Shown: positions 25,394 through 34,233, numbered from the stretch's first letter. The stretch is DNA of 64,000 bases from Maridesulfovibrio sp. (GCF_963676065.1 NZ_OY780933.1:806001-870000), one strand, 5' to 3'. Notes: generated by a model not told the origin, from the sequence alone. Made by a program: numbers and translations.

Positions 25394-26758
25394 TTATCCG
25401 ATACAAACAGACTTCACATTTACAAATTCGCGAATTCCGTAAGTTGAAAGTTCACGGCCATACCCGGAATTCTTCACCCCTCCGAACGGAAGCGGCGGAC
25501 GGCTGCTGACCCGTCCATTAACATAAACCAGCCCTGCTTCAATCCTACGCGCCAGACGCAGTCCTTTTTCCTCATCACGGGTCCAAACCGAACCGCCTAG
25601 TCCGAACAAGCTGTCATTGGCCATTTCCATAGCCTGATCTTCACTCTCTGCCCGGAAAACCAAGGCAACAGGACCGAATAATTCATCACGGCCCGCTTCG
25701 TTTTTAAAAGGCACGTCGGTGATTATTGTCGGTGGGTAAAATGCCCCTTCGCCTTCGGGGATTGCTCCGCCCATAACTATCTTTCCACCTGCATTGATAC
25801 ATTTATCAACCTGCGCTTGCAGATCATTGCGGAACTGATGTGAAGCAAGTGGTCCCATGACCGTATTTTCATCAAAAGGATCGCCAATGGATACGGAATT
25901 CATACATTCGCTAAGCTTGCTGACAAATTCATCATAAATATCAGTGTGTACGATAAATCTTTTCGCTGCGATGCAGGCCTGCCCGGCATTGGAACATCTT
26001 GATTCAGCACCTAGCGACGCAGCCTTATCCAGATCGGCATCCGCAAGAACTACAAAGGCATCGCTCCCCCCCAGTTCCATTACGGATTTTTTGAGCTGTG
26101 CCCCTGCTGCAGCAGCGACTTTACGCCCGGCTCCTTCACTCCCGGTCAGACAGACCCCGACGACGGAATCATGTTTCAAGACATGCTCAACCTGTCCTGC
26201 CCCTATAAGCAGAGAGCGGAATACATTTTCCGGAAAAATTGAATCGCGAAAGGCCTGCTCAAGGGCTAATGCGCACTGAGGGACGTTAGAAGCATGTTTT
26301 AAGAGCATTGTATTGCCTGCCATAAGTGTCGGCACGGCAATACGTAAAACCTGCCATATGGGATAATTCCACGGCATTACGGCTAAGACTGTTCCCATGG
26401 GGGCATAGTCCACCCAACATTTCATGCCGTCGACGGTTTTCGGCTCACTGGCCAGCATGGATGGCCCATTGTCAGCGTAGAAATCGCAGACAGTTGCGGA
26501 CTTGAGTACCTCGGCCCGGCCGGACTTAAGTGGTTTACCCATCTCAGCAGCCATGAGCTCTGCAAAATGATCCGCGCGTTCGCGAAGCAGCACGGCAAAG
26601 CTTCTTAGGCAATCCGCCCGAAATTCCATGGAACTGTTTTTCCATGAAGTGAAAGCACAATTTACATCGGAAACGGCAGAAAAGATCTGCGCGGAAGTGA
26701 ACTCATCAAAACTTTTTTCAACTCGCCCGGTCATGGGGTTGGTACTCTGGATAGCCAT
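25394..26758 (-). CDS. NAD(P)-dependent semialdehyde dehydrogenase
   Basis: 454 residues, aldehyde dehydrogenase superfamily, closest in pattern to succinate-semialdehyde dehydrogenases of the short GabD/Sad type. Motifs: cofactor/substrate region MPWNYPIWQVLRIAVPTLMA, Glu in VMELGGSDAF, nucleophile Cys in CSNAGQACIAAKRF, C-terminal PFGGVKNSGYGRELSTYGIREF. The substrate is inferred; it has no metabolic partners next to it. Confidence 0.88.
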   Translation of the reverse strand: MAIQSTNPMTGRVEKSFDEFTSAQIFSAVSDVNCAFTSWKNSSMEFRADCLRSFAVLLRERADHFAELMAAEMGKPLKSGRAEVLKSATVCDFYADNGPSMLASEPKTVDGMKCWVDYAPMGTVLAVMPWNYPIWQVLRIAVPTLMAGNTMLLKHASNVPQCALALEQAFRDSIFPENVFRSLLIGAGQVEHVLKHDSVVGVCLTGSEGAGRKVAAAAGAQLKKSVMELGGSDAFVVLADADLDKAASLGAESRCSNAGQACIAAKRFIVHTDIYDEFVSKLSECMNSVSIGDPFDENTVMGPLASHQFRNDLQAQVDKCINAGGKIVMGGAIPEGEGAFYPPTIITDVPFKNEAGRDELFGPVALVFRAESEDQAMEMANDSLFGLGGSVWTRDEEKGLRLARRIEAGLVYVNGRVSSRPPLPFGGVKNSGYGRELSTYGIREFVNVKSVCIG

Positions 26759-26854
26759 CTGAGCATTACCTTGTTTTTACGTGATTATTATGGAGTGAGC
26801 TATGATTCTGCTCACTGCGTGGAAAGGCTACTTACCAAGAATGTCCAAAAAGAA

Positions 26855-26884
26855 AAAGGCGACTGCCCTTAGACAACCGCCTTT
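26855..26884 (-). terminator. Intrinsic terminator of the lytic transglycosylase gene
   Basis: AAAGGCG ... CGCCTTT with a T run on the minus strand, 25 bp beyond the stop at 26909. The rest of 26759-26908 shows no gene. Confidence 0.7.
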
Positions 26885-26908
26885 ATTTTAATTTTAATCC
26901 TAAAAAAA

Positions 26909-28531
26909 TTACCGGACGTAAACCTTAATGCGATCACCCGGACGCAGGATAGATTTATGGTTCAGACTGTTCCACTTCATCAGGGAAGATACTTTAACTC
27001 CGAAACGACGGGCAATTTTCCAAAGATTATCACCGCGTCTGACACGGTATTTAACCATCTGCTGCTTGACATTTTCAGCCTTTGCAACAGAGCTCGCTGA
27101 TCTACGGGCATTGTTGTCAGGAATATAAAGCTTCTGCCCGACCTTAAGTCTGGAAGAATAAAGTCCGTTTGCACGTTTGATGGTACGAACGCTGATTCTG
27201 TAACGACTGGCGATGTCCCAGAGTGTGTCTCCTCTGCGGACACGATAATTGGCACGGCTACGGGCGTTACGACGGGTTTTACTGTTTTTGGCAGTATAGA
27301 TGGACTTGGAAGAGCCCTTGCCCGGAATCATGATGTGCTGGCCCGGTTTAATAAGGTTGGACCGATGGTTGTTTACTGACTTAAGTACTGCGACCGGTAC
27401 ACCGTAGCGGCGTGCGATGCGATACCAAGAATCGCCTCTGCGGATTTTGTAGCGTTTATATCCGGCAAATGGGCGTGAATTGGGAGATTCAAGATAATCT
27501 GCGGCATCAGCCATTACCCGCTCAGGAAGATAAGCGTTGATGACAGCATTAGGCGGGCTTACCTGCCTGCGGAAATGGGGATTGAGCTTGTGAAAAGCGC
27601 TCCATTTCATGCCGCATGCTTTGGCAAGAGCCAGCAGGTCGGTACCACCGGGCACTTTTACTGTATCAACCTGAATACCATTATCCCAATTGATATTGGT
27701 AAAATTTAATTCATCAAGGTTTTTGAATATCTTGGAAATAGCAATAAATTTGGGAACGTAATTCTTGGTTTCAGAACGAAGACGGGCTCTTCTGCTGAGT
27801 TTGTGATTATTTTTGGTCAGATCGAAAAAGTCTTTTGATCCGGTCTTTCTCAAAGCACGGCCTATTTTACCTTCACCGGCATTATAGGCAGCAAGAGCCA
27901 GATACCAGTCCCCAAACATATCATGAAGTACGTTAAGGTATTTAACCGCAGCTTTGGTTGATTTGTAAGGATCACGGCGTTCATCAACCCACCAGTCCAC
28001 ACGCAGTCCGAATTTGCGGCCTGTATAAGGCATAAACTGCCACATACCGGCTGCTCCGACACGGGAATATGCCCATGCATTGTATCCGCTCTCGGCGAAA
28101 GGAAGCATAGCCAGATCCTGTGGCATATTGTTCTCGCAGAGAACCTTGCGAACATAAGGCAGGAAAGGCTCGGAGCGTTTCAACCAGCGGTCAAAAGTCT
28201 TGCGGGCTTTATGCGTAAAAAAACCGAAGTACTGCTGAACCTCTTTGGAGTCATGCTCATCAAGGTCAAAGAGGATGCCATTGCTTGATTGCAGGACCAT
28301 TTCTTCTTCTGGGGTCAGGTCTTCAGCCTGCTGCGGTGCAGCTTCAAGCTCAGGATCAAGGGGTTCTATTCCTGAATCGGCAACTTCACGTTCGACAGAC
28401 GCTTCGTTTTCGAGCGCAGCCGAAGATTGTGTATCTTGCACGGGCTCATTGACAGGAGCTGTCTTTGCGGAACAACCTACAAAAAATGCAAAAAATGCAA
28501 AAAGAGCGATTAACCGAAGCGATTTCAGCAT
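26909..28531 (-). CDS. Membrane-bound lytic murein transglycosylase with three LysM domains (MltD-like)
   Basis: 540 residues from the ATG at 28531, preceded by AAGGGG and followed at once by a lipoprotein signal (LRLIALFAFFAFFVGC); the longer frame to 28579 has no such support. After an acidic linker comes an SLT domain with catalytic Glu in MLPFAESGYNAWAYSRVGAA, GMWQFMP and YLALAAYNAGEGKIGRA. The C-terminal third has three LysM repeats (YKIRRGDSWYRIARRYGV, YRVRRGDTLWDIASRYRI, YRVRRGDNLWKIARRFGV). Cleaves glycan strands of peptidoglycan from the outer-membrane side. Confidence 0.93.
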   Translation of the reverse strand: MLKSLRLIALFAFFAFFVGCSAKTAPVNEPVQDTQSSAALENEASVEREVADSGIEPLDPELEAAPQQAEDLTPEEEMVLQSSNGILFDLDEHDSKEVQQYFGFFTHKARKTFDRWLKRSEPFLPYVRKVLCENNMPQDLAMLPFAESGYNAWAYSRVGAAGMWQFMPYTGRKFGLRVDWWVDERRDPYKSTKAAVKYLNVLHDMFGDWYLALAAYNAGEGKIGRALRKTGSKDFFDLTKNNHKLSRRARLRSETKNYVPKFIAISKIFKNLDELNFTNINWDNGIQVDTVKVPGGTDLLALAKACGMKWSAFHKLNPHFRRQVSPPNAVINAYLPERVMADAADYLESPNSRPFAGYKRYKIRRGDSWYRIARRYGVPVAVLKSVNNHRSNLIKPGQHIMIPGKGSSKSIYTAKNSKTRRNARSRANYRVRRGDTLWDIASRYRISVRTIKRANGLYSSRLKVGQKLYIPDNNARRSASSVAKAENVKQQMVKYRVRRGDNLWKIARRFGVKVSSLMKWNSLNHKSILRPGDRIKVYVR

Positions 28532-28963
28532 TTTCGACCCCTTGTCGCTGTGGACGTGAGTTTTTATGATTTTATCCATATTTTATCTAGAAAAATTATA
28601 AATCTTAATTGCTTAGACACCCAAAAAATGTTCAAGAGACTAAAAAAAAAACACTTTTTAAGTGCGAAATAATGAGTAGTTCAAACATATGTAGAGCTAT
28701 ACTAAACCGCGACTGTTTGCAATAGTAAAACGAAAGGTATAGGTTGCCGGGATCGTTAGAGAGCAAGGGTTTCAGGGCCGGAGAGCATTTCGGAACTGAG
28801 CTCAGGTTACAAGAAAATGAGAACCGTATTCACCATAACAAAGCTTATTTATTAACCAATCACCTCTTCATACACCTGCTCCATTTTGTACTGTTTTTTA
28901 ACAGCGCATTATTAAAAAAAAATACGGTTTTTTTACAATATCCAAGAAAAAAGGCGAACTTGA
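28532..28963. other. Intergenic region, divergent promoters
   Basis: About 430 bp between the divergent lytic transglycosylase and rRNA methyltransferase genes. AT-rich, with long A runs near 28640 and 28913-28922. It must hold promoters for both genes. I see no convincing coding sequence, hairpin or named element in it; a 76-codon open frame at 28744 has no ribosome-binding site and unlikely composition. Confidence 0.6.
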
Positions 28964-29719
28964 ATGAAAAATAAGAACACTGACAATGACAACACCATCA
29001 TAGCCGGCCGTAAACCAGTTCAGGAGCTACTTTTAGACTCTCCGGAAAGGATTGACCTGCTTTATTTGCAAAAGGGACGTCAGGACAAAAATTTCGAGCG
29101 CACAATTCAGCGCTGCAAAAAAAACGGTATCAAATATAAAATTGCAGACAAGACCGAACTTGGACGCATCTTTTCCGGCAACCATCAGGGAATAATCGCC
29201 CGTGTGGCCGGATTATCCTTTGCTGATTATGATGAAATGCTGGAAAACCTCGCTTCATCACCGCTTCCGTTACTCGTAGTTCTCGATCAGGTACAGGACC
29301 CGGGAAATGTCGGAGTTCTTTCCCGTTCCCTTTATGCGCTCGGAGGGGCAGGAATTGTGACTGCTAAGCACGGCGGAGCATTCCTCGGCCCTGCAGCAGT
29401 AAAAGCAAGTGCCGGAGCATTGAACAAACTGCCTGTGGCGCGCGTGAGCAATATTTCTCAGGCGCTGGACAAGGCTATTGATATGGGCATCAATATCTAC
29501 GGAGCCGGGCTGGACGTTGACTCCTCGTCCGCCTACACCGCTGAAATCGAAACCCCGGCTATACTAGTACTCGGTAATGAGGAAAAAGGTATTCGCTTCA
29601 ACGTGGAGAAACGTTGCCAGAAGCTGATCCATATACCCTTTCGCCGAGAATTTGACTCACTGAATGTCGCTCAGGCCGGGGCTATGCTGATCAGCGAATT
29701 TGCAAGGCGGCTGGGTTAA
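28964..29719 (+). CDS. TrmH/SpoU-family RNA 2'-O-ribose methyltransferase (RlmB-like)
   Basis: 251 residues. N-terminal substrate-binding domain IIAGRKPVQELLLD...NHQGIIARVAG, then the SPOUT knot domain with LDQVQDPGNVGVLSRSLYALG, LVLGNEEKGIRFNVEKRCQK and IPFRREFDSLNVAQAGAMLISE. Most like RlmB (23S rRNA G2251), but a tRNA target cannot be excluded. Monocistronic, ended by the palindrome at 29748-29787. Confidence 0.88.
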   Translation: MKNKNTDNDNTIIAGRKPVQELLLDSPERIDLLYLQKGRQDKNFERTIQRCKKNGIKYKIADKTELGRIFSGNHQGIIARVAGLSFADYDEMLENLASSPLPLLVVLDQVQDPGNVGVLSRSLYALGGAGIVTAKHGGAFLGPAAVKASAGALNKLPVARVSNISQALDKAIDMGINIYGAGLDVDSSSAYTAEIETPAILVLGNEEKGIRFNVEKRCQKLIHIPFRREFDSLNVAQAGAMLISEFARRLG

Positions 29720-29747
29720 TTTTATTATCCGGCAGAATAAACAAAAG

Positions 29748-29787
29748 AAATCCCCCCTGAAGATATCGATATCTTCAGGGGGGATTT
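29748..29787. terminator. Bidirectional terminator (perfect 40-bp palindrome)
   Basis: A perfect 40-bp palindrome centred on GATATCGATATC with GC-rich CCCCCC/GGGGGG arms and terminal AAAT/ATTT, between the convergent rRNA methyltransferase and fliQ. Confidence 0.9.
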
Positions 29788-29808
29788 TAATGACTATCAG
29801 GGTAATTA

Positions 29809-30078
29809 CTATTTGATATACGTAGGAAGATTGATAAAAATATTGCGTGTGAAATCAATCATTTTATCCATGATCCACGGAAATGCAAAAAGCAGGGCCA
29901 AAAACATAGACACAATTTTAGGCACAAAGGTAAGGGTCATTTCCTGAATCTGGGTTGCAGCCTGAATAACAGAGACAAAAATCCCCACAACCAGCCCCAC
30001 CGCGAGCATAGGCAGTGCCAGAGTCAAAGCCAGCTCAATAGACTGCTTCGCAAACCCAATTACAAATTCCGGGGTCAT
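29809..30078 (-). CDS. fliQ: Flagellar export apparatus protein FliQ
   Basis: 89 residues, two membrane helices (LALTLALPMLAVGLVVGIFV and VPKIVSMFLALLFAFPWIM), starting PEFVIGFAKQSIEL as FliQ does. Part of the inner-membrane export gate with FliP and FliR. Last gene of the motA-to-fliQ run; fliR, which often follows, is not here. Its ribosome-binding site (GGAGG, 30084-30090 on the minus strand) falls inside a shortened copy of the dispersed repeat. Confidence 0.95.
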   Translation of the reverse strand: MTPEFVIGFAKQSIELALTLALPMLAVGLVVGIFVSVIQAATQIQEMTLTFVPKIVSMFLALLFAFPWIMDKMIDFTRNIFINLPTYIK

Positions 30079-30082
30079 CTTT

Positions 30083-30121
30083 AGCCTCCGGTGGCCTTGA
30101 GGGAAAAACTTTTAATACGCT
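30083..30121 (+). repeat. Dispersed intergenic repeat, shortened copy 3
   Basis: GCCTCCGGTGGCC joined via TTGAGGG to AAAAACTTTTAAT and ACGCTT: the left and right ends of the repeat without its central hairpin. On the minus strand its CCGGAGGC end serves as the ribosome-binding site of fliQ. Confidence 0.6.
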
Positions 30122-30241
30122 TAACCCTGTTAGATTAAATAATATTCTAAATATCTTTTCCGTCCGAATCTTTATTCCGTCCCCTACAAATAACATAAAT
30201 CTGCCTAAGGAGTGGATGAGTTTGGACGCACTGACCCAAGG

Positions 30242-31051
30242 TCAATGAAATGTGTTGACGATGGAGCCCGTGAGCAGCGACCAGCCGTCAACCATGATGA
30301 ACAGTAAAATTTTAAACGGTAATGAAACCATTGCCGGGGGCAACATCATCATACCCATGGCCAAAAGGATACTCGCTATGACCATATCCAGAATAAGGAA
30401 CGGCACATAAATCAGGAAACCGATTGTGAACCCGGTCTTAAGCTCACTGATTGTGTAAGCCGCGACAAGCAGCATGGTATTTACATCTTCTTTGGTTTCC
30501 GGACGTTTTTCTCCGGTGATGGAATAAAAGATGGAGAGGTCTTTTTCACGGGTTTGTTTGAATAAAAACGCCCTTACGGGAATTTCCGCCTTCTTAAGGG
30601 CTTCAGTAAAACCGATTTCTTCATTGAGGTAAGGCTGAAGAGCCGTATCATTGATGACCTTTCCCGTTGGCATCATGATGACTACGGTCATAAATATGGC
30701 CAATGAAGCCAGAATCTGGTTCGGAGGCATCTGCTGCGTTCCCATGGCCTGACGCAGGAAATGGAATACGATAATGATTCTGGTAAAGGAGGTCATCGTC
30801 AGCATAATGGACGGCGCCATTCCCAGAACGGTCAGCAGGAAAAGGATTTCCAGCAGTCTTGAAACCTGCTCCGGCTCGTCCTGCCCTGCAGCGAGGTTAA
30901 GAGTCAGAGTAGGTATGGTCTCCTGTGCAAAGGCTGCTGCCGGTATAACCAGCAAAAGGATTGCGCTAAGAGTCAGAAGTGCCGGAATGTTCTTTTGCAA
31001 GATACCCGGCAAAGTCGGAATCAGTTTGTGCATGTCCTTCATCCCCTGCAT
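30242..31051 (-). CDS. fliP: Flagellar export apparatus protein FliP
   Basis: 269 residues with a cleavable-type signal (LLTLSAILLLVIPAAAFAQ), as usual for FliP, then SMTSFTRIIIVFHFLRQAMG-type helix and QQMPPNQILASLAIFMTVV, EFMLLVAAY-like region and C-terminal MMMLPPAMVSLPFKILLFIM. Forms the core of the export gate. The start overlaps fliO by up to 86 bp; later Met codons at 31042 and 31033 are also possible, but the signal peptide still begins inside fliO. 163 bp separate it from fliQ. Confidence 0.95.
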   Translation of the reverse strand: MQGMKDMHKLIPTLPGILQKNIPALLTLSAILLLVIPAAAFAQETIPTLTLNLAAGQDEPEQVSRLLEILFLLTVLGMAPSIMLTMTSFTRIIIVFHFLRQAMGTQQMPPNQILASLAIFMTVVIMMPTGKVINDTALQPYLNEEIGFTEALKKAEIPVRAFLFKQTREKDLSIFYSITGEKRPETKEDVNTMLLVAAYTISELKTGFTIGFLIYVPFLILDMVIASILLAMGMMMLPPAMVSLPFKILLFIMVDGWSLLTGSIVNTFH

Positions 31052-31331
31052 GGAGCAGTGTAATTTTATCGTGGGTAACGCCGATCACTAATTCCCGGTC
31101 GCGATACCTGATAACCGTAACATTTTGACGAGGTCCCAGCGGAAGGCGATCCACTATTTCCAACTCTCCCTTCCTGGCCCCGCAGAACGAACCGCCGAAG
31201 TTGAAACGGCGCATGAAATAGTAAGCCAGCAACAGCATTGCCAGAATGAAAAAAAGAGCCGCCGACATTTTAAGCACGGACCCCACTCCGGAGTCCGGAA
31301 CCATGAGCGCGGTGGCGGTTGCGTTAGGCAA
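30966..31331 (-). CDS. fliO: Flagellar assembly protein FliO
   Basis: 121 residues. One membrane helix (SAALFFILAMLLLAYYFM) then a small cytoplasmic domain with LEIVDRLPLGPRQNVTVIRY and LVIGVTHDKITLL, the typical FliO signature. Helps assemble the FliP ring. Overlaps fliN by 8 bp and fliP by up to 86 bp, so the three are translationally coupled. Confidence 0.9.
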   Translation of the reverse strand: MPNATATALMVPDSGVGSVLKMSAALFFILAMLLLAYYFMRRFNFGGSFCGARKGELEIVDRLPLGPRQNVTVIRYRDRELVIGVTHDKITLLHAGDEGHAQTDSDFAGYLAKEHSGTSDS

Positions 31332-32013
31332 GATGCTTCACCCGTTCGATAGGGCTGATGATGTCCGTCAGCCTGATACCGAATTTTTCGTTGATGACAA
31401 CGGCCTCACCACGTGCGACCAGCTTGCCGTTAACGTAAATTTCAAGCGGTTCCCCGGCCAGCTTGGTCAATTCCACAACAGAACCGGTTCCAAGCTGCAA
31501 AAGTTCATTGATCAGCATCTTGGCCCGACCAAGCTCAGCGGAAACATCCAGCGGGATATCAAGAATAAAATCGAGATCGCGCCTTGAGCCGTCATGACGG
31601 GGATTTTTTGCTTCGTTAGTCAGATCCTTGAATTCGGCATCACGAGTCTGGGTACGCAGAAATTCCTGTTCTTTCTCCTTACGGATGTCATCACCGGTAT
31701 CCTCTGCCAGCGCGGCAGCCCACTCATCGGCAAGATCAGCGTCATCTCCGCCGCCACCTCCGGTATCAGCACCGATTCCGCCATCATCGCCCTGCTCTCC
31801 AAGGGCAGCAGCCCACTCATCAGCAAGTGCGTCATCGTCAGAACCGCCGGCATCATCCTGTTCTCCGAGTGCGGCAGCCCATTCATCGGCTAAAGCCGCG
31901 TCATTACCGTCACCGGGATCACCTCCCAGAGGATCACCGCCGTCGGAATCGTCAGTAAGGGCATCAGCCCATTCCTGCGCGAGTTTATCCTGATCAAGAT
32001 CATCTGACATCAT
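31324..32013 (-). CDS. fliN: Flagellar motor switch protein FliN with repeated N-terminal motif
   Basis: 229 residues, about 90 longer than E. coli FliN. The C-terminal 80 residues are the SpoA switch domain (DFILDIPLDVSAELGRAKML, ELLQLGTGSVVELTK, GEAVVINEKFGIRLTDII). The N-terminal 125 residues are Asp/Gly-rich and carry four copies of the motif LADEWAAALGEQ (first copy LAQEWADALTDD), which matches the single WAEALSEQ stretch at the E. coli N-terminus. Forms the C-ring with FliM and docks the export ATPase regulator FliH. GGAGG lies upstream. Confidence 0.95.
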   Translation of the reverse strand: MMSDDLDQDKLAQEWADALTDDSDGGDPLGGDPGDGNDAALADEWAAALGEQDDAGGSDDDALADEWAAALGEQGDDGGIGADTGGGGGDDADLADEWAAALAEDTGDDIRKEKEQEFLRTQTRDAEFKDLTNEAKNPRHDGSRRDLDFILDIPLDVSAELGRAKMLINELLQLGTGSVVELTKLAGEPLEIYVNGKLVARGEAVVINEKFGIRLTDIISPIERVKHLA

Positions 32014-32106
32014 TTGCTGCCTACCTCCGGATTAAAATTGGTCATCCCTGAACAGTCTCGGTGACAATAATTCGACTCACCATAAAACAGTTAAGCAAAA
32101 ACCGTG

Positions 32107-32613
32107 CTACTGGATAACCATATCCGTAAAATATACTTGTAAAACTTTGGAGCCGCCCAGAATCTGATTCAAGCGGTCCACAATTTCTTTCTTCAGGAGA
32201 ATCTTACTTTCCATAGTGGAAAGATCCTGAAATGTCTTGCTGGAAAGCAACAGAATCAGGGTATCCTTGACCATGGGTTCCTTTTTGGAAAGCTCGGCCA
32301 CAGCTTCTTCGCTGACAACTTCCACATCAATACCCAGCTTAAGGTACCTGCGCCCCAGCGGATCCGCAAGGTTGACCACAAAAGTAGGCAAGGTAACGGT
32401 AAAACCGTCACCGGGAAGTGTTCCGGGATCTTCACCCTCTGCAGCCTGTTCCTGCTGTTGCTGATCGTCAGCAGTATCTTCAGGCTGGGCGGCAAAAAAT
32501 TTCTGGTACGCAAAAAAACCACCGCCACCAAGTGCGCCCAAAAGCAGGAGAAGAATTATCCACTTAAGTATCCCACCTTTCTTTTTTGGTGCCTCAGCAC
32601 TATCGTCAGCCAT
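32107..32613 (-). CDS. fliL: Flagellar basal body-associated protein FliL
   Basis: 168 residues. Short cytoplasmic start, one membrane helix (WIILLLLLGALGGGGFFAY), an acidic/Gln-rich linker, then the periplasmic FliL domain (FVVNLADPLGRRYLKLGIDV, LSSKTFQDLSTMESKILLKK, VLQVYFTDMVIQ). Stabilises the MotAB stator. Located between motB and fliN as part of the flagellar run. Confidence 0.94.
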   Translation of the reverse strand: MADDSAEAPKKKGGILKWIILLLLLGALGGGGFFAYQKFFAAQPEDTADDQQQQEQAAEGEDPGTLPGDGFTVTLPTFVVNLADPLGRRYLKLGIDVEVVSEEAVAELSKKEPMVKDTLILLLSSKTFQDLSTMESKILLKKEIVDRLNQILGGSKVLQVYFTDMVIQ

Positions 32614-32664
32614 GATAAATCCTTTTAAGCTATATATTTAGAGCACATAGACTATACTCTTATA

Positions 32665-33393
32665 CTAATACCCGCCCATTGGCGGAGTTGTTTTAATCAA
32701 AATTTCAACACGTCTGTTCTGCGCGCGACCTTCCGGGGTTGTATTTTTGTACATGGGAAAAGTCGGCCCGCAGGCAGAAACAGTCAGCCTATCGTTTTTT
32801 ATACCCTGCTCCACAAAATATGTCAGCACGGACATAGCCCTTTCACCGGAAAGTTGAAAATTGGACTGGCTCATGCCACCCACATTGTCAGTATACCCGG
32901 CGACATTCACATCAGCCGCACCAAGGTAATCAAGCACAGGAACAAACTGGTAAAGCAGGGTTTTCGCCCTCTCGTCAAGTTCCGACTTACCCAGAGGGAA
33001 CAATAGCTTGTCCGTAAGCACAAGCGCAACCCCTTCCGGTTTGGCCAGCACTTTCAGATTTTCATCAAGCGTGGCCCTATCCATATCCGGAGGAAGTACA
33101 TCATCCGGGAAAAGAAGGTCCTTGATGCGGTCCTGCTTTTCCAGCACTTCCCACGGCCTTTCCAGAAATTCGCTTACGAGCTTGACCTTGGCTGTTACCC
33201 GTCCGGAACCGCGTTTATCAAGAAAGCCAAGTTCCGCAGGCATGATAGTTACACGGGTAATAAAACTCTGGTCCATTGATGCCATACTTAGCAAGAGAAC
33301 AAAAAAAGTCAAAAGCAGGGTCACCAGATCTGAAAAGGTGACCAGCCAAGCCCCGCCCGGATCCGGCGGCTTTTTAACTTTATCACGGCCCAT
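32665..33393 (-). CDS. MotB-type stator protein, second copy
   Basis: 242 residues. Membrane helix with the proton-conducting Asp in LVTFSDLVTLLLTFFVLLL. C-terminal OmpA/MotB peptidoglycan-binding domain is canonical: VAGYTDNVGG...NFQLSGERAMSVL and ACGPTFPMYKNTTPEGRAQN with RRVEI. Directly follows another MotB-type gene (9 bp gap). One of the two may have a specialised role such as coupling to a different ion or a scaffold function. Confidence 0.9.
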   Translation of the reverse strand: MGRDKVKKPPDPGGAWLVTFSDLVTLLLTFFVLLLSMASMDQSFITRVTIMPAELGFLDKRGSGRVTAKVKLVSEFLERPWEVLEKQDRIKDLLFPDDVLPPDMDRATLDENLKVLAKPEGVALVLTDKLLFPLGKSELDERAKTLLYQFVPVLDYLGAADVNVAGYTDNVGGMSQSNFQLSGERAMSVLTYFVEQGIKNDRLTVSACGPTFPMYKNTTPEGRAQNRRVEILIKTTPPMGGY

Positions 33394-33402
33394 GAATCAC
33401 CC

Positions 33403-34233
33403 TCACTGCCTTTTGGGCGGGTTTTCGGCATCGTCAATCGGGAAGACAAAATCATCAAACTTAAATTGATCGTTTTCCTTTCGCGGTGGCTGGTATTCCT
33501 TGATTTCCTTGGAAACAGCTGCGCTACGTGTATCAAGAACCAGATCAACCCTGCGATTCATCTTGCGTCCTTCAGGGGTGGAGTTTGGATGTCGGGGCCT
33601 GAATTTTCCAAATGCCTCCATCTTAAGCATATCCGGATTCATGCCGTTACGAATCAGGTAGTTGTATACGGCAAGAGACCTGCTCAAAGAAAGTTTCCAT
33701 GAGATATCCGGGATAAGGTCCCGGTCTTCTACCCGGTAATCTTCGCCCATTTCGTCGCGCAGGATCGAAGTATGCCCGGCCACCAGAACCGGATGTTTAA
33801 CCTGCTTTAGCACCGGTAGAACCGTATCGAGAATCCGCGCTCCTTCAATTGAAATTCTGGTGCTGTCGGGAGTGAAAAGGACATCGGCACCGATTGAAAG
33901 AATCTGCACGAACCTGTTTGATTCAAAACGTAAATCATCTTCAGCAAATTCCCAGAGCAGCGGCTTGATGGCCTCGAGATTATCCTGCAGCTCCATGGGG
34001 CCGACCTGAACTGTTTTACGGGAATCGGTATCGGAAAGCACATCATAACCACGTGAACCAAAACCGAAAGTACCGATGATAGAACCGAGAACCACCAGTT
34101 TACGACGTTCGTCAACGACCGACATACTCACCAACAGGACAAAAAAGGTGAGCATCAGGGTCATCAGGTCACTGAAAGTGATCAGCCATAAAGGCTGCCC
34201 CTCAGCTTCTGGCGGCTTCTTCTTCCTACCCAT
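33403..34233 (-). CDS. motB: MotB-type stator protein, first copy
   Basis: 276 residues. Membrane helix LITFSDLMTLMLTFFVLLVS with the conserved Asp. The periplasmic OmpA-like domain is present but differs from consensus: the TDxxG motif reads GHTSILRDE, with an insert before LSLSRSLAVYNYLI; FGKFRPRHPNSTPEGR and MNRRVDLVL are kept. Lies 48 bp after motA, the usual motB position. Confidence 0.9.
   Translation of the reverse strand: MGRKKKPPEAEGQPLWLITFSDLMTLMLTFFVLLVSMSVVDERRKLVVLGSIIGTFGFGSRGYDVLSDTDSRKTVQVGPMELQDNLEAIKPLLWEFAEDDLRFESNRFVQILSIGADVLFTPDSTRISIEGARILDTVLPVLKQVKHPVLVAGHTSILRDEMGEDYRVEDRDLIPDISWKLSLSRSLAVYNYLIRNGMNPDMLKMEAFGKFRPRHPNSTPEGRKMNRRVDLVLDTRSAAVSKEIKEYQPPRKENDQFKFDDFVFPIDDAENPPKRQ

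Noticed and set aside
28744..28974. 76-codon frame upstream of the rRNA methyltransferase
   Set aside because: No ribosome-binding site, low-complexity end with Phe/Lys runs, overlaps the real gene start.
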